Of a DNA stretch of 14,381 nt, positions 6,670-13,658 are shown one piece after another (within the stretch, counting starts at the first letter, position 1; the number at the start of each line of letters is the position of its first letter). The notes beneath the pieces are model-generated. The model was not told the DNA's origin and ran no database searches. It worked only from the letters and a program-made list of their open reading frames with translations. The DNA lies in NCBI GenBank assembly GCA_028718405.1, contig JAQULV010000005.1, forward strand, positions 1 to 14,381, read 5' to 3'. Both the position numbers and the translations under genes were made by a program. The stretch is from Smithellaceae bacterium (GTDB lineage: Bacteria > Desulfobacterota > Syntrophia > Syntrophales > JAQULV01).

Positions 6670-7293
6670 TTGGACAGAGCAGCCGAAACTACGGCTAAGA
6701 TCATTGCTGCGGCAACGGAGGTCTTCTCCGAGGCAGGGTTTAGCGGCGCCCGTGTCGATGAGATCGCCGCGCGCTCGGGAGTCAACAAAGCCACCATCTA
6801 TTATCACATCGGCAACAAGAAGGTTCTTTACGGCGAGGTGATGCACAATGTGATGGGCAATCTCGCCATGCATCTGGCCCGCGACGTGAAGGAAGCCCAG
6901 ACGCCGGAGCAGAGGCTCAAAGCTTACGTCCGCAACTTCGTCGCCACGATCAATCTCAATCCCCACCTTCCGCCCATTATCATGAGGGAACTCGCTTCGG
7001 GCGGGAAGAACTTACCCGAGGTGGCGACCAAGGACATGAACGCGGTAGTCGGCATCCTGGCGAGCATCCTTGAGGATGGCGCCACGCGCGGTGATTTCGC
7101 CGTCATGTCGCCGTTCATCGTCCACGCCATGATCCTGGGGGCGATCATCCTCTTTAAGGTATCGAGTCCCATCAGGGCCAGGATAGAGGTCCTTCCTGAG
7201 GAGCTGAAGGGTGATCGCATCTCGCCGGAGGTCGCGGCAGAACTGGAAAGACTCGCCTTGAAGATGGTGAGAGAGGAAAGGCAGAAAGATTAA
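6670..7293 (+). CDS. TetR/AcrR-family repressor, CecR(YbiH)-like position
   Basis: A 207-residue one-component regulator. The N-terminal DNA-binding domain is clear: AAATEVFSEAGFSGARVDEI, then AARSGVNKATIYYHIGNKK (to about residue 51), with the usual Y-Y-H ending of the recognition helix region. The C-terminal ligand-binding helices are not recognisable to a specific subfamily. The start is placed at TTG 6670, with AGGGGG at 6660-6665 just upstream (short, 4-base spacing). The open frame extends back to a TTG at 6598, but that codon is part of the -35 box and the extension would encode the operator, so it is rejected. The outer-membrane channel gene follows 13 bases after the stop. As in E. 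coli cecR-ybhGFSR, it most likely represses itself and the exporter until a toxic ligand binds. Confidence 0.88.
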   Translation: MDRAAETTAKIIAAATEVFSEAGFSGARVDEIAARSGVNKATIYYHIGNKKVLYGEVMHNVMGNLAMHLARDVKEAQTPEQRLKAYVRNFVATINLNPHLPPIIMRELASGGKNLPEVATKDMNAVVGILASILEDGATRGDFAVMSPFIVHAMILGAIILFKVSSPIRARIEVLPEELKGDRISPEVAAELERLALKMVREERQKD

Positions 7294-7306
7294 CAGGGGG
7301 TGTACG

Positions 7307-8659
7307 ATGAAAAGAAAGATGGAGATGATCATTGCCTGGGCGACGGTTTTTCTTCTCTTCCCGGGTTGTCTCTGGGCGCAGTCCGCCGGTCCGATGAGCC
7401 TTAAGGAGAGCATTGATCTGGCTCTGAAGCAGAGCGTCTTGATCCACGCTTCCCGGGAAGGTGTCCGCGGCGCCGAAGCCCAGCAGAGGGAGGCGGCCAC
7501 GGGTTTCCTTCCCAAGTTCAACACTACCTATAGTTACACGCGGCTCAACGATAACCCCCACACCGTGATCGGGCCGCTGCCGCCGCCTATTCCCACGGCC
7601 GCCCAGGCGCAGGTGGGAACAGCCGACAACTATGATTGGACGATCAGCCTGAAGCAGCCCCTCTACACGGGAGGCGCACTCACTGCGAGCTACCGCATCA
7701 GCGAGCTGGGTGCAAATGCTGCCCGGATGGATCAACAGACGGTGACAAGCGATACGGTCCAGGATGTGACGGTTTCTTATTTCAACATCCTGAAGGCGCA
7801 AAAGATCCTGGGCGTCGCCAGGCAATCCGTGGAGCAGCTTCAGGCCCATCGCGATGTTGCCCAGGATTTCTTCGACGTAGGGCTGATTCCCAGAAACGAT
7901 CTCCTCCAGAGCGAGGTGCAACTCGCCAACGGCCGACAGTTTCTCGTGCAGGCGGAAAACGGAGTGGAGCTTGCCAAGGCGAGGTTCAATACTCTTTTGC
8001 GCCGCGACATTGAGACGCCCCTGGAGGTGGAAGACATCATGACCTATACACCCTTCGGGAAGAGCATCGAGGAGTGTCTGCGGATCGCCCTGCAGAACCG
8101 AACGGAGCTGAAGTCATACGCCTTGAGACTGGAGCAGGCCAAGGCGGGCGTGACGCTCGCCCGCAGCGACTTCTTTCCCAAGCTGAACCTCATGGGGAAC
8201 TACGAGCGTTTCGGAGACCATCCCAATGTGGAAGGAAGCTATTATAAGGACCGAGAAACCTGGTACGTCATGGCCGTCGCCAGTTGGGATTTCTGGGAAT
8301 GGGGTCGGACGAAGGACCGCGTGGATGCAAATCTTGCGCGCGAAAACCAGGCCTCGGACGTGCTGATGAACGTAAGAGACCAGATTACCCTAGAGCTGAA
8401 GAACGCCTTCCTGATGCTCCGGCAATCCGAAAAGCAGGTCGGCGTAGCGAAGAAAGCCATCGAACAGGCCGAAGAGAATTTCCGCATCAACGAGGAGCGT
8501 TACAAGGAGCAGGTGTCGACCTCGACGGACGTAATCGACGCCCTGACACTGCTCACCAGAGCCAAATCGGACTATGCGGGAGCCCTGGGCGACTTCTGCA
8601 TCAGCCGGGCGCGACTGGAAAGGGCCATGGGTGTCATCTACGGGGGAGAAGACAAATAG
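7307..8659 (+). CDS. TolC-family outer-membrane efflux channel protein
   Basis: A 450-residue protein with a hydrophobic N-terminal export signal (residues about 7-24, likely cut after CLWA). It then has the two tandem OEP repeats of TolC-like proteins: SLKESIDLALKQS (about 30-42) opens the first half, and SIEECLRIALQNRTEL (about 253-268) opens the second. Each half has long alternating helices and a beta segment, for example FNTTYSYTRL and LNLMGNYERFG. Trimers form the outer-membrane barrel and periplasmic tunnel that receive substrate from the adaptor. A cysteine at 21 follows FPG, but the lipobox is poor, so lipoprotein processing is doubtful. The start is ATG with AGGGGG at 7295-7300. The stop (TAG 8657-8659) overlaps the ribosome site of the adaptor gene, which indicates tight coupling. 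E. coli ybhGFSR itself has no channel gene; here the channel is supplied in the operon. Confidence 0.93.
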   Translation: MKRKMEMIIAWATVFLLFPGCLWAQSAGPMSLKESIDLALKQSVLIHASREGVRGAEAQQREAATGFLPKFNTTYSYTRLNDNPHTVIGPLPPPIPTAAQAQVGTADNYDWTISLKQPLYTGGALTASYRISELGANAARMDQQTVTSDTVQDVTVSYFNILKAQKILGVARQSVEQLQAHRDVAQDFFDVGLIPRNDLLQSEVQLANGRQFLVQAENGVELAKARFNTLLRRDIETPLEVEDIMTYTPFGKSIEECLRIALQNRTELKSYALRLEQAKAGVTLARSDFFPKLNLMGNYERFGDHPNVEGSYYKDRETWYVMAVASWDFWEWGRTKDRVDANLARENQASDVLMNVRDQITLELKNAFLMLRQSEKQVGVAKKAIEQAEENFRINEERYKEQVSTSTDVIDALTLLTRAKSDYAGALGDFCISRARLERAMGVIYGGEDK

Positions 8660-8671
8660 GGGAGGATTCCA

Positions 8672-9838
8672 TTGAAGAAGCGCATCGCTATCGTTATTTT
8701 TCTGGCCCTTCTCGTCGGGGTGGCACTGCTCGTCTACTTCGGGCAGTGGAAGACGAAACAGACTGAACTTTACTACTCCGGCACCATCGACGCCCGGCAG
8801 TCCAACCTCGCCTTCCAGGCCGGGGGCCGTGTCCGTTCCGTTCTGGTCGATGAGGGCCAGGCAGTTCAGGCAGGGCAGGTCTTGGCCGAGCTGGACAGCG
8901 CCGAGTTTCAGTCGCGCTACGAGCAGGCGCAGGCCAACCTGGACAGAGCGGAGAAGGGCAAGCAGCAGTTGGAGACGATGCTGGAGGTTTACCGAAAGAC
9001 CCTTCCTGCCGATGTCGCCCGCGCGGAGGCGGGGAAGAATGCCCTGAAGGCCCAGTTGGACGAATTGCGGGCCGGCAGCCGTATCCAGGACCTGCAGAGG
9101 GCAAATCAGGCCGTGCTCGCCGCCCAGGCCGTCATGGACGACGCCAAGAAAAATCGGGACAGGATAGGGCTTCTCTTTGCCAAAGGCGTTGTCTCCGATA
9201 AGGACAACGACGCGGCCAATCTCAAATATGAGACGTCGCTGCGCGATTATGAGCGTGCTAAAGAAACCTATGATCTGCTCAAGGAAGGTGCTCGGCCGGA
9301 GACAATACGCTCGGCCGAAGCGCGGCTGGCGGAAGCGGAGGCGGTGCGACGCCAGGCGCAGAGCAATCTGAAGAAGATTGACGCGACGGTGAAGGAGATC
9401 GAAGGGGCAAAGTCTGCGGTGCAGGCCGCCCGTGCCGTTTTGGGCCAGGCTGCCATTCAGCTTACCTACGTGCAACTGAAGGCGCCGTTCGCGGGGATTA
9501 TTACGAGCCGGGATGTGGAACCGGGAGAGGTCGTGAACCCCAGCCGCGAATGTCTGTCCCTGGCCGATCTTTCGCGGGTCGATCTCAAGATCTTCGTCCC
9601 CGAGACGGAGATCGGCAAAGTCAGGCCCGGCCAGAAGGCGACGGTTAAGATCGATACCTTTCCTGGACGCGACTTTCCGGGGGTCGTAACCTTCGTTTCC
9701 CCCGAGGGGGAATTCACACCGAAGATGATTCAGACCAAGAAAGAAAGGGTCAAGATCGTTTATCTCGTCAAGGTCTCTATTCCCAACCCCAGCTTGGAGT
9801 TGAAATCGGGGATGCCCGCCGATGCCTGGCTCGAATGA
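8672..9838 (+). CDS. HlyD/YbhG-like periplasmic adaptor (membrane fusion) protein
   Basis: A 388-residue adaptor linking the inner-membrane ABC transporter to the TolC-like channel. A single N-terminal membrane anchor spans residues 4-22, with KK before it and no lipobox. The first lipoyl half follows (about 43-77, QAGGRVRSVLVDEGQAVQAGQVLAEL, with D75). A long alpha-hairpin rich in A, E, Q and R heptads covers about 78-262. The second lipoyl half is at LKAPFAGIITSRDVEPGEVV (269-288), then beta-barrel and membrane-proximal parts. The long hairpin and the ELRAG / EGARPE repeats fit YbhG/YhiI-type adaptors. The start is TTG at 8672, supported by a strong GGGGAGG six bases upstream and the K-rich anchor start; there is no ATG nearby. 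Its end overlaps the first ATPase gene by 17 bases. Confidence 0.93.
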   Translation: MKKRIAIVIFLALLVGVALLVYFGQWKTKQTELYYSGTIDARQSNLAFQAGGRVRSVLVDEGQAVQAGQVLAELDSAEFQSRYEQAQANLDRAEKGKQQLETMLEVYRKTLPADVARAEAGKNALKAQLDELRAGSRIQDLQRANQAVLAAQAVMDDAKKNRDRIGLLFAKGVVSDKDNDAANLKYETSLRDYERAKETYDLLKEGARPETIRSAEARLAEAEAVRRQAQSNLKKIDATVKEIEGAKSAVQAARAVLGQAAIQLTYVQLKAPFAGIITSRDVEPGEVVNPSRECLSLADLSRVDLKIFVPETEIGKVRPGQKATVKIDTFPGRDFPGVVTFVSPEGEFTPKMIQTKKERVKIVYLVKVSIPNPSLELKSGMPADAWLE

Positions 9839-10586
9839 TCCCTTTGTCCGGATCGATGATGTCTCCATGAACTTCGGTACGATCGAGGCCGTGCGGGGGA
9901 TAACGCTGGGAGTCCCGGCGGGAGCCACCTTCGGTCTGGTCGGCTCCGATGGCGCCGGCAAATCGACGCTGCTGCGTATGATCGCCACGATGATCAGGCC
10001 TGCCGCCGGTGCGATCACCATCGGCGGTCTTGACGTCGTTACCGATAAGAGAAAGGTCAAGCGTCTCATCGGCTATATGCCGCAGCGCTTCGGCCTGTAC
10101 CAGGATCTCACCGTCGCCGAGAACATGGATTTCTTCATGAACATCTTCGGCATTTACGGCGCCGAGCGGGAGAAGAGGAGGGAGCGTTATCTGGGCTTTT
10201 CCAATCTCTTGCCCTTCCTGGAGCGCCGCGCCGGCGATCTGTCGGGAGGGATGAAGCAGAAATTGGGGCTTGCCTGCGTCCTCGTCCACGAACCGAAACT
10301 CCTGATCTTAGATGAACCAACCAACGGCGTGGACCCCGTCTCACGACAGGAATTCTGGGAAATCCTGGGCGAGATGCGCGGGAGCGGCATGACGATCATC
10401 GTTTCGACGGCCTATCTGGACGAGGGCGAGAGATGCGACGGGCTTGTCCTCATGCACAGAGCTTCCCTGCTGGCAAAGGCGACGCCCGCGGAGCTGCGCG
10501 ACGGCTATCCCAATCTTGAAGAGGCGATCATCGCCCGTATTCAGGAGGTGGACAAGGGGATCATCCATGATCGTTTCCACTTCTGA
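9822..10586 (+). CDS. ABC transporter ATPase 1 (YbhF N-half-like), switch histidine missing
   Basis: A 254-residue nucleotide-binding subunit. It has Walker A GSDGAGKST (41-49), Q-loop Q88 (MPQRF), a canonical signature LSGGMKQ (140-146), Walker B LLILDE (160-165) and D-loop GVDP. The switch region reads VSTAYLDEGER, so alanine 197 replaces the usual catalytic H-loop histidine. The same STAY-type switch is, from memory, usual in the N-terminal ATPase half of YbhF/RbbA-like double ATPases. It corresponds to the first half of YbhF, encoded here as its own gene. The start is ATG 9822, inside the end of the adaptor gene; no later start fits before the first strand (FVRIDDVSMNFG). It should pair with ATPase 2 and power the two permeases. 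Confidence 0.92.
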   Translation: MPGSNDPFVRIDDVSMNFGTIEAVRGITLGVPAGATFGLVGSDGAGKSTLLRMIATMIRPAAGAITIGGLDVVTDKRKVKRLIGYMPQRFGLYQDLTVAENMDFFMNIFGIYGAEREKRRERYLGFSNLLPFLERRAGDLSGGMKQKLGLACVLVHEPKLLILDEPTNGVDPVSRQEFWEILGEMRGSGMTIIVSTAYLDEGERCDGLVLMHRASLLAKATPAELRDGYPNLEEAIIARIQEVDKGIIHDRFHF

Positions 10587-11325
10587 AGCGATAGTTGTGA
10601 GGGATTTGGAGAAACGCTTCGGCGCCTTTGTCGCCGTAGATCGGATCAGCTTCTCCGTGCGCAAAGGTGAGATCTTCGGATTCCTGGGCGCCAACGGGAG
10701 CGGCAAATCAACCACGATCCGCATGCTCTGCGGTATCATCACCCCCACCTCCGGCCACGGCACCGTCGCGGGCCATGACATCTTCACGGAGGCCGAAGAG
10801 ATCAAACATTCCATCGGCTACATGTCGCAGAAGTTCTCTCTTTATGAAGACCTCACCCCTTGCGAAAATCTGCGTTTCTATCTCGGTATCTACAGCGTCC
10901 CCGAGGAAACGTGGAAAGAGAGGATCGAATGGATCCTCGAAATGGCGAACCTGAAAGACCTGAGGGATCGGGTCACCAAGGAACTGGCACCCGGCTGGCG
11001 TCAGCGGCTGGCCCTGGGCTGCGCGCTGCTGCACAAACCCGATATCCTCTTTTTGGACGAGCCGACCTCGGGCGTCGATCCCGTGACCCGCCGCCACTTC
11101 TGGGAGTTCATCGGTCAACTCGCCGGTGAGGGGATCACCGTCTTCGTGACGACCCATTACATGGACGAAGCTCATAACTGTCAGCGGATCGTCATGATCA
11201 ACGAGGGAAGGATCGTCGCCCAGGGGAGCCCCGCGGAGATCGTGGCGAACACCTGCCCGGAACTTCCCAACGCCGATCTGAATAGCGCCTTCATCAAGCT
11301 GATGAAGCGGAGGGACGACCGATGA
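10567..11325 (+). CDS. ABC transporter ATPase 2 (YbhF C-half-like), degenerate signature
   Basis: A 252-residue nucleotide-binding subunit. It has Walker A GANGSGKST (41-49), Q-loop Q88 (MSQKF), Walker B ILFLDE (160-165) and an intact switch histidine H197 (TTHYMDEA). The signature is LAPGWRQ (140-146) in place of LSGGxxQ, so the serine that contacts the partner's ATP is missing. It is the mirror image of ATPase 1, with conserved elements at identical residue numbers. The start is placed at ATG 10567, with AGGGGA at 10555-10560. A longer frame from 10444 would add 41 residues read out of frame through ATPase 1, with no ABC similarity, and is rejected. The gene overlaps ATPase 1 by 20 bases, and its stop overlaps the ATG of the first permease. 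Confidence 0.92.
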   Translation: MIVSTSEAIVVRDLEKRFGAFVAVDRISFSVRKGEIFGFLGANGSGKSTTIRMLCGIITPTSGHGTVAGHDIFTEAEEIKHSIGYMSQKFSLYEDLTPCENLRFYLGIYSVPEETWKERIEWILEMANLKDLRDRVTKELAPGWRQRLALGCALLHKPDILFLDEPTSGVDPVTRRHFWEFIGQLAGEGITVFVTTHYMDEAHNCQRIVMINEGRIVAQGSPAEIVANTCPELPNADLNSAFIKLMKRRDDR

Positions 11326-12455
11326 ACCCGCGCAAGATCAAGGCCGTCATGGACAAGGAGATATACCATCTCCTGCGCGACTACCGAAGCCTCTACCTCG
11401 CCTTTGCCATACCTCTGATCTTGATTCTTCTTTTCGGCTACGCCTTGAGCCTCGATGTGGACAACATCGAGACGGTCGTCGTCGATTACGATGGGACCGA
11501 CCTCAGCCGCGACTTTATCGACCACCTGGATGCCTCTTCATATTTCCACGTGCGGGCCTATCTTCCGAGCGATGCCTTGGCAAATCGTTATCTGGACCGG
11601 GGACTGGCGATGGTAGCCGTTGTCATCCCCCCCCACTGGACGAAAGACCTGCGCGCCGATCGGACGGCACCGCTGCAAATCCTCCTCGACGGGTCCGATC
11701 CCAATTTCTCCAACATCGCCCGCGGCTACATCAACAGCTTCGTCGAGATGTACAACCAGAAGTTGCTGGCCGATTTTCTCAACCGCCAGGGGATGGATAC
11801 GATCAAGCCTCCCCTGGAGGGAAGGGTGCGGGTTTGGTTCAACGAGGACTTGGAGAGCCGCAACTTCATCATCCCCGGCATCATCGCCGTAATCATCATG
11901 ATCGTTGGTGCGATCCTCACGTCGCTCGTTATCGCCCGGGAGTATGAGAACGGCACGATGGAGACGCTCAAGTCGCTGCCGCTCAGCGCCGGAGAGCTTC
12001 TCGCGGGCAAGGCGATCCCCTATTTTTTTATCACCCTCGTAAACGTTCTGATCGCCGTTCTTATGGGGCAGGTGCTTTTCGGGATCGTCATGAAATCCAG
12101 CTTCTGGCTGATGATCGGCGCCTCTGTTGTCTATATCCTGGTGGCCCTGATGCTGGGGCTGCTCATCTCGATCGTTACGAAATCTCAACTGGTGGCCAAC
12201 CAGATGGCCATCCTGATCACGTTTCTGCCCTCGATGCTGCTTTCCAATTTCGTCTTCCCCGTTTCCAACATGCCGCCGGCGCTGCAACTCGTCACCAAGA
12301 TCGTTCCGGCAACCTACTACATAGACATCTTAAGCGGCATCTATCTGAAGAACCTGGGGATGGCTCATCTGTGGCCGAATTTCGCCGTCCTTTTCACGAT
12401 GGCTGCTTTGCTTGGCTTCCTCAGTTTTACGCTGCTGAAGAGGGAGGGCCTCTGA
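11322..12455 (+). CDS. ABC-2 type permease 1 (YbhS/YbhR-like)
   Basis: A 377-residue inner-membrane subunit of the ABC2_membrane_3 (YhgE/YbhS-like) type. One membrane helix (about 24-43) is followed by a periplasmic domain of about 135 residues (45-180; VVVDYDGTDLSRDF, ILLDGSDPNFSNI). Then come five further helices (about 182-205, 229-255, 261-285, 295-314 and 350-372). The cytoplasmic coupling motif REYENGTMETLKSLPL (206-221) matches the family consensus RExExGTxExLxxxPL. Late motifs SNFVFPVSNMP and PATYYIDILSGIYLKNLG are also typical. It forms the transport path with permease 2. The ATG overlaps the ATPase 2 stop by four bases, with GGAGGG at 11309-11314. Which of YbhS or YbhR it corresponds to cannot be decided here, and substrates are unknown. 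Confidence 0.92.
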   Translation: MNPRKIKAVMDKEIYHLLRDYRSLYLAFAIPLILILLFGYALSLDVDNIETVVVDYDGTDLSRDFIDHLDASSYFHVRAYLPSDALANRYLDRGLAMVAVVIPPHWTKDLRADRTAPLQILLDGSDPNFSNIARGYINSFVEMYNQKLLADFLNRQGMDTIKPPLEGRVRVWFNEDLESRNFIIPGIIAVIIMIVGAILTSLVIAREYENGTMETLKSLPLSAGELLAGKAIPYFFITLVNVLIAVLMGQVLFGIVMKSSFWLMIGASVVYILVALMLGLLISIVTKSQLVANQMAILITFLPSMLLSNFVFPVSNMPPALQLVTKIVPATYYIDILSGIYLKNLGMAHLWPNFAVLFTMAALLGFLSFTLLKREGL

Positions 12456-12456
12456 G

Positions 12457-13578
12457 ATGAGCTGGCTGCGCATTCGCGAACTGGTGAGGAAGGAATTTAT
12501 CGCCCTTTTCCGGGACAGGAAGATCAGGCCCATCCTGATCATCGCCCCTGTCGTCCAGTTGATGGTCTTCGGCTACGTCGTCAATTACGACATCAGCAAC
12601 GTCAGGCTGGCTGTTCTCGACCAGGCCCGGACAAAGGAAAGCAGGATGATCATAGATGCCTTCCGCGGCAACGGTACCTTCGAGATCGTGGGCTACCCTC
12701 ACGATCAAAAGGAACTGGAAGGAATGCTGCTGGCAGGGAAGGTGGACCTGGGCGTGAAGCTGGCACCCGATCTCAGCCGCAAGATTCGCGGCGGCGATAC
12801 CTCCCCCGTTCAGATACTTGCCGACGGCTCCATGAGCAACATGGCGGCGGTCCGTATCGTCTACAGCTTGCTTGTCGTCGATCAGGTCAACCGCGGGTTG
12901 CTGCGCGAACTCCACCCGCAGCACCTGGGATACGGCCGCATCGACGCCAGGATCCGCAGTTGGTACAACCCCAACAACTACAGCCGCTACTTCTTCGTGC
13001 CCGGAATCGTCGCCTTTTTAATCATGCTGATCTCCCTTCTGCTCACCTCGATTGCCATCATCAAGGAGAAGGAGGCAGGGACCATCGAGCAGCTGATCGT
13101 GACGCCGCTCCGCCCCATCGAGATGATCATCGGCAAGACCATTCCGTATATCGTCATCTCCTTTGCGCAGATGCTCACCGTTACCGTCATTGCCCTCCTC
13201 TGGTTTCAGATCCCCCTGGTGGGGAGCATCACGCTTCTGTTTTTCGCCACCTGTCTTTTTCTCTTGAGCACTTTAGGAGCGGGGCTTTTCATCTCGACAA
13301 TTTCGTCGACCCAGCAGCAGGCGATGATGACAACCTTCTTCGTCATCGTTCCGTTCTTCATGCTTTCGGGATTCGTCTTTCCCATTGTCAACATGCCTAC
13401 CTTGGTCCAGTGGCTCACCTATTTGAACCCTCTGCGCTACTTCCTGGTCGTCATCCGCGGCATCTTTCTCAAGGGGATCGGGATCGATATCCTCTGGCCG
13501 CAGTTTCTCGCCCTGGCGATCCTGGGTTTTGCAGTTTTTGCCGGTGCGGTGGGGCGTTTCCGCAAGCGACTCGACTGA
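12457..13578 (+). CDS. ABC-2 type permease 2 (YbhR/YbhS-like)
   Basis: A 373-residue partner of permease 1 with the same plan. There is a first helix (about 25-43), a periplasmic domain (about 45-175; LAVLDQARTKESR, ILADGSMSNMA), then helices at about 180-202, 228-250, 256-281, 291-311 and 344-365. The coupling motif KEKEAGTIEQLIVTPL (203-218) and the late motifs SGFVFPIVNMP and NPLRYFLVVIRGIFLKG are typical of the family. Two different permeases together with two different ATPases suggest an ABC exporter with two-sided asymmetry. The start is ATG one base after the previous stop, with AGGGAGG at 12441-12447. It is the last gene of the efflux unit. No intrinsic terminator with a T-run is visible in the 80 bases after it. 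Confidence 0.92.
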   Translation: MSWLRIRELVRKEFIALFRDRKIRPILIIAPVVQLMVFGYVVNYDISNVRLAVLDQARTKESRMIIDAFRGNGTFEIVGYPHDQKELEGMLLAGKVDLGVKLAPDLSRKIRGGDTSPVQILADGSMSNMAAVRIVYSLLVVDQVNRGLLRELHPQHLGYGRIDARIRSWYNPNNYSRYFFVPGIVAFLIMLISLLLTSIAIIKEKEAGTIEQLIVTPLRPIEMIIGKTIPYIVISFAQMLTVTVIALLWFQIPLVGSITLLFFATCLFLLSTLGAGLFISTISSTQQQAMMTTFFVIVPFFMLSGFVFPIVNMPTLVQWLTYLNPLRYFLVVIRGIFLKGIGIDILWPQFLALAILGFAVFAGAVGRFRKRLD

Positions 13579-13658
13579 ACATCTTATCCTTGTAAAAGCA
13601 GCGGAAATATTATAGCAATAGGCACCGATATGCATCTCAACACGCGGAGTGCAGGGCT
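13579..13658. other. Gap after the efflux operon, weak promoter-like bases only
   Basis: 80 bases, AT-richer than the flanks. TTGTAA (13590-13595) and TATAGC (13611-13616) sit 15 bases apart, a poor spacing for a sigma70 promoter; TATTAT at 13608-13613 is too close to the same -35. No hairpin with a T-run is present, so read-through from the efflux operon into the next gene is possible. Confidence 0.3.

Noticed and set aside
8390..10069. Long open frame on the minus strand (559 codons) opposite the channel, adaptor and ATPase 1 genes
   Set aside because: It lies opposite three clearly conserved genes, its translation shows no family motif, and long antisense frames are expected in GC-rich coding DNA.
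10444..10566. Extended N-terminus of ATPase 2 from ATG 10444
   Set aside because: These 41 codons are ATPase 1 coding sequence read in another frame and give an Arg/Ser-rich stretch unlike any ABC N-terminus. ATG 10567 starts cleanly before the first ABC strand.
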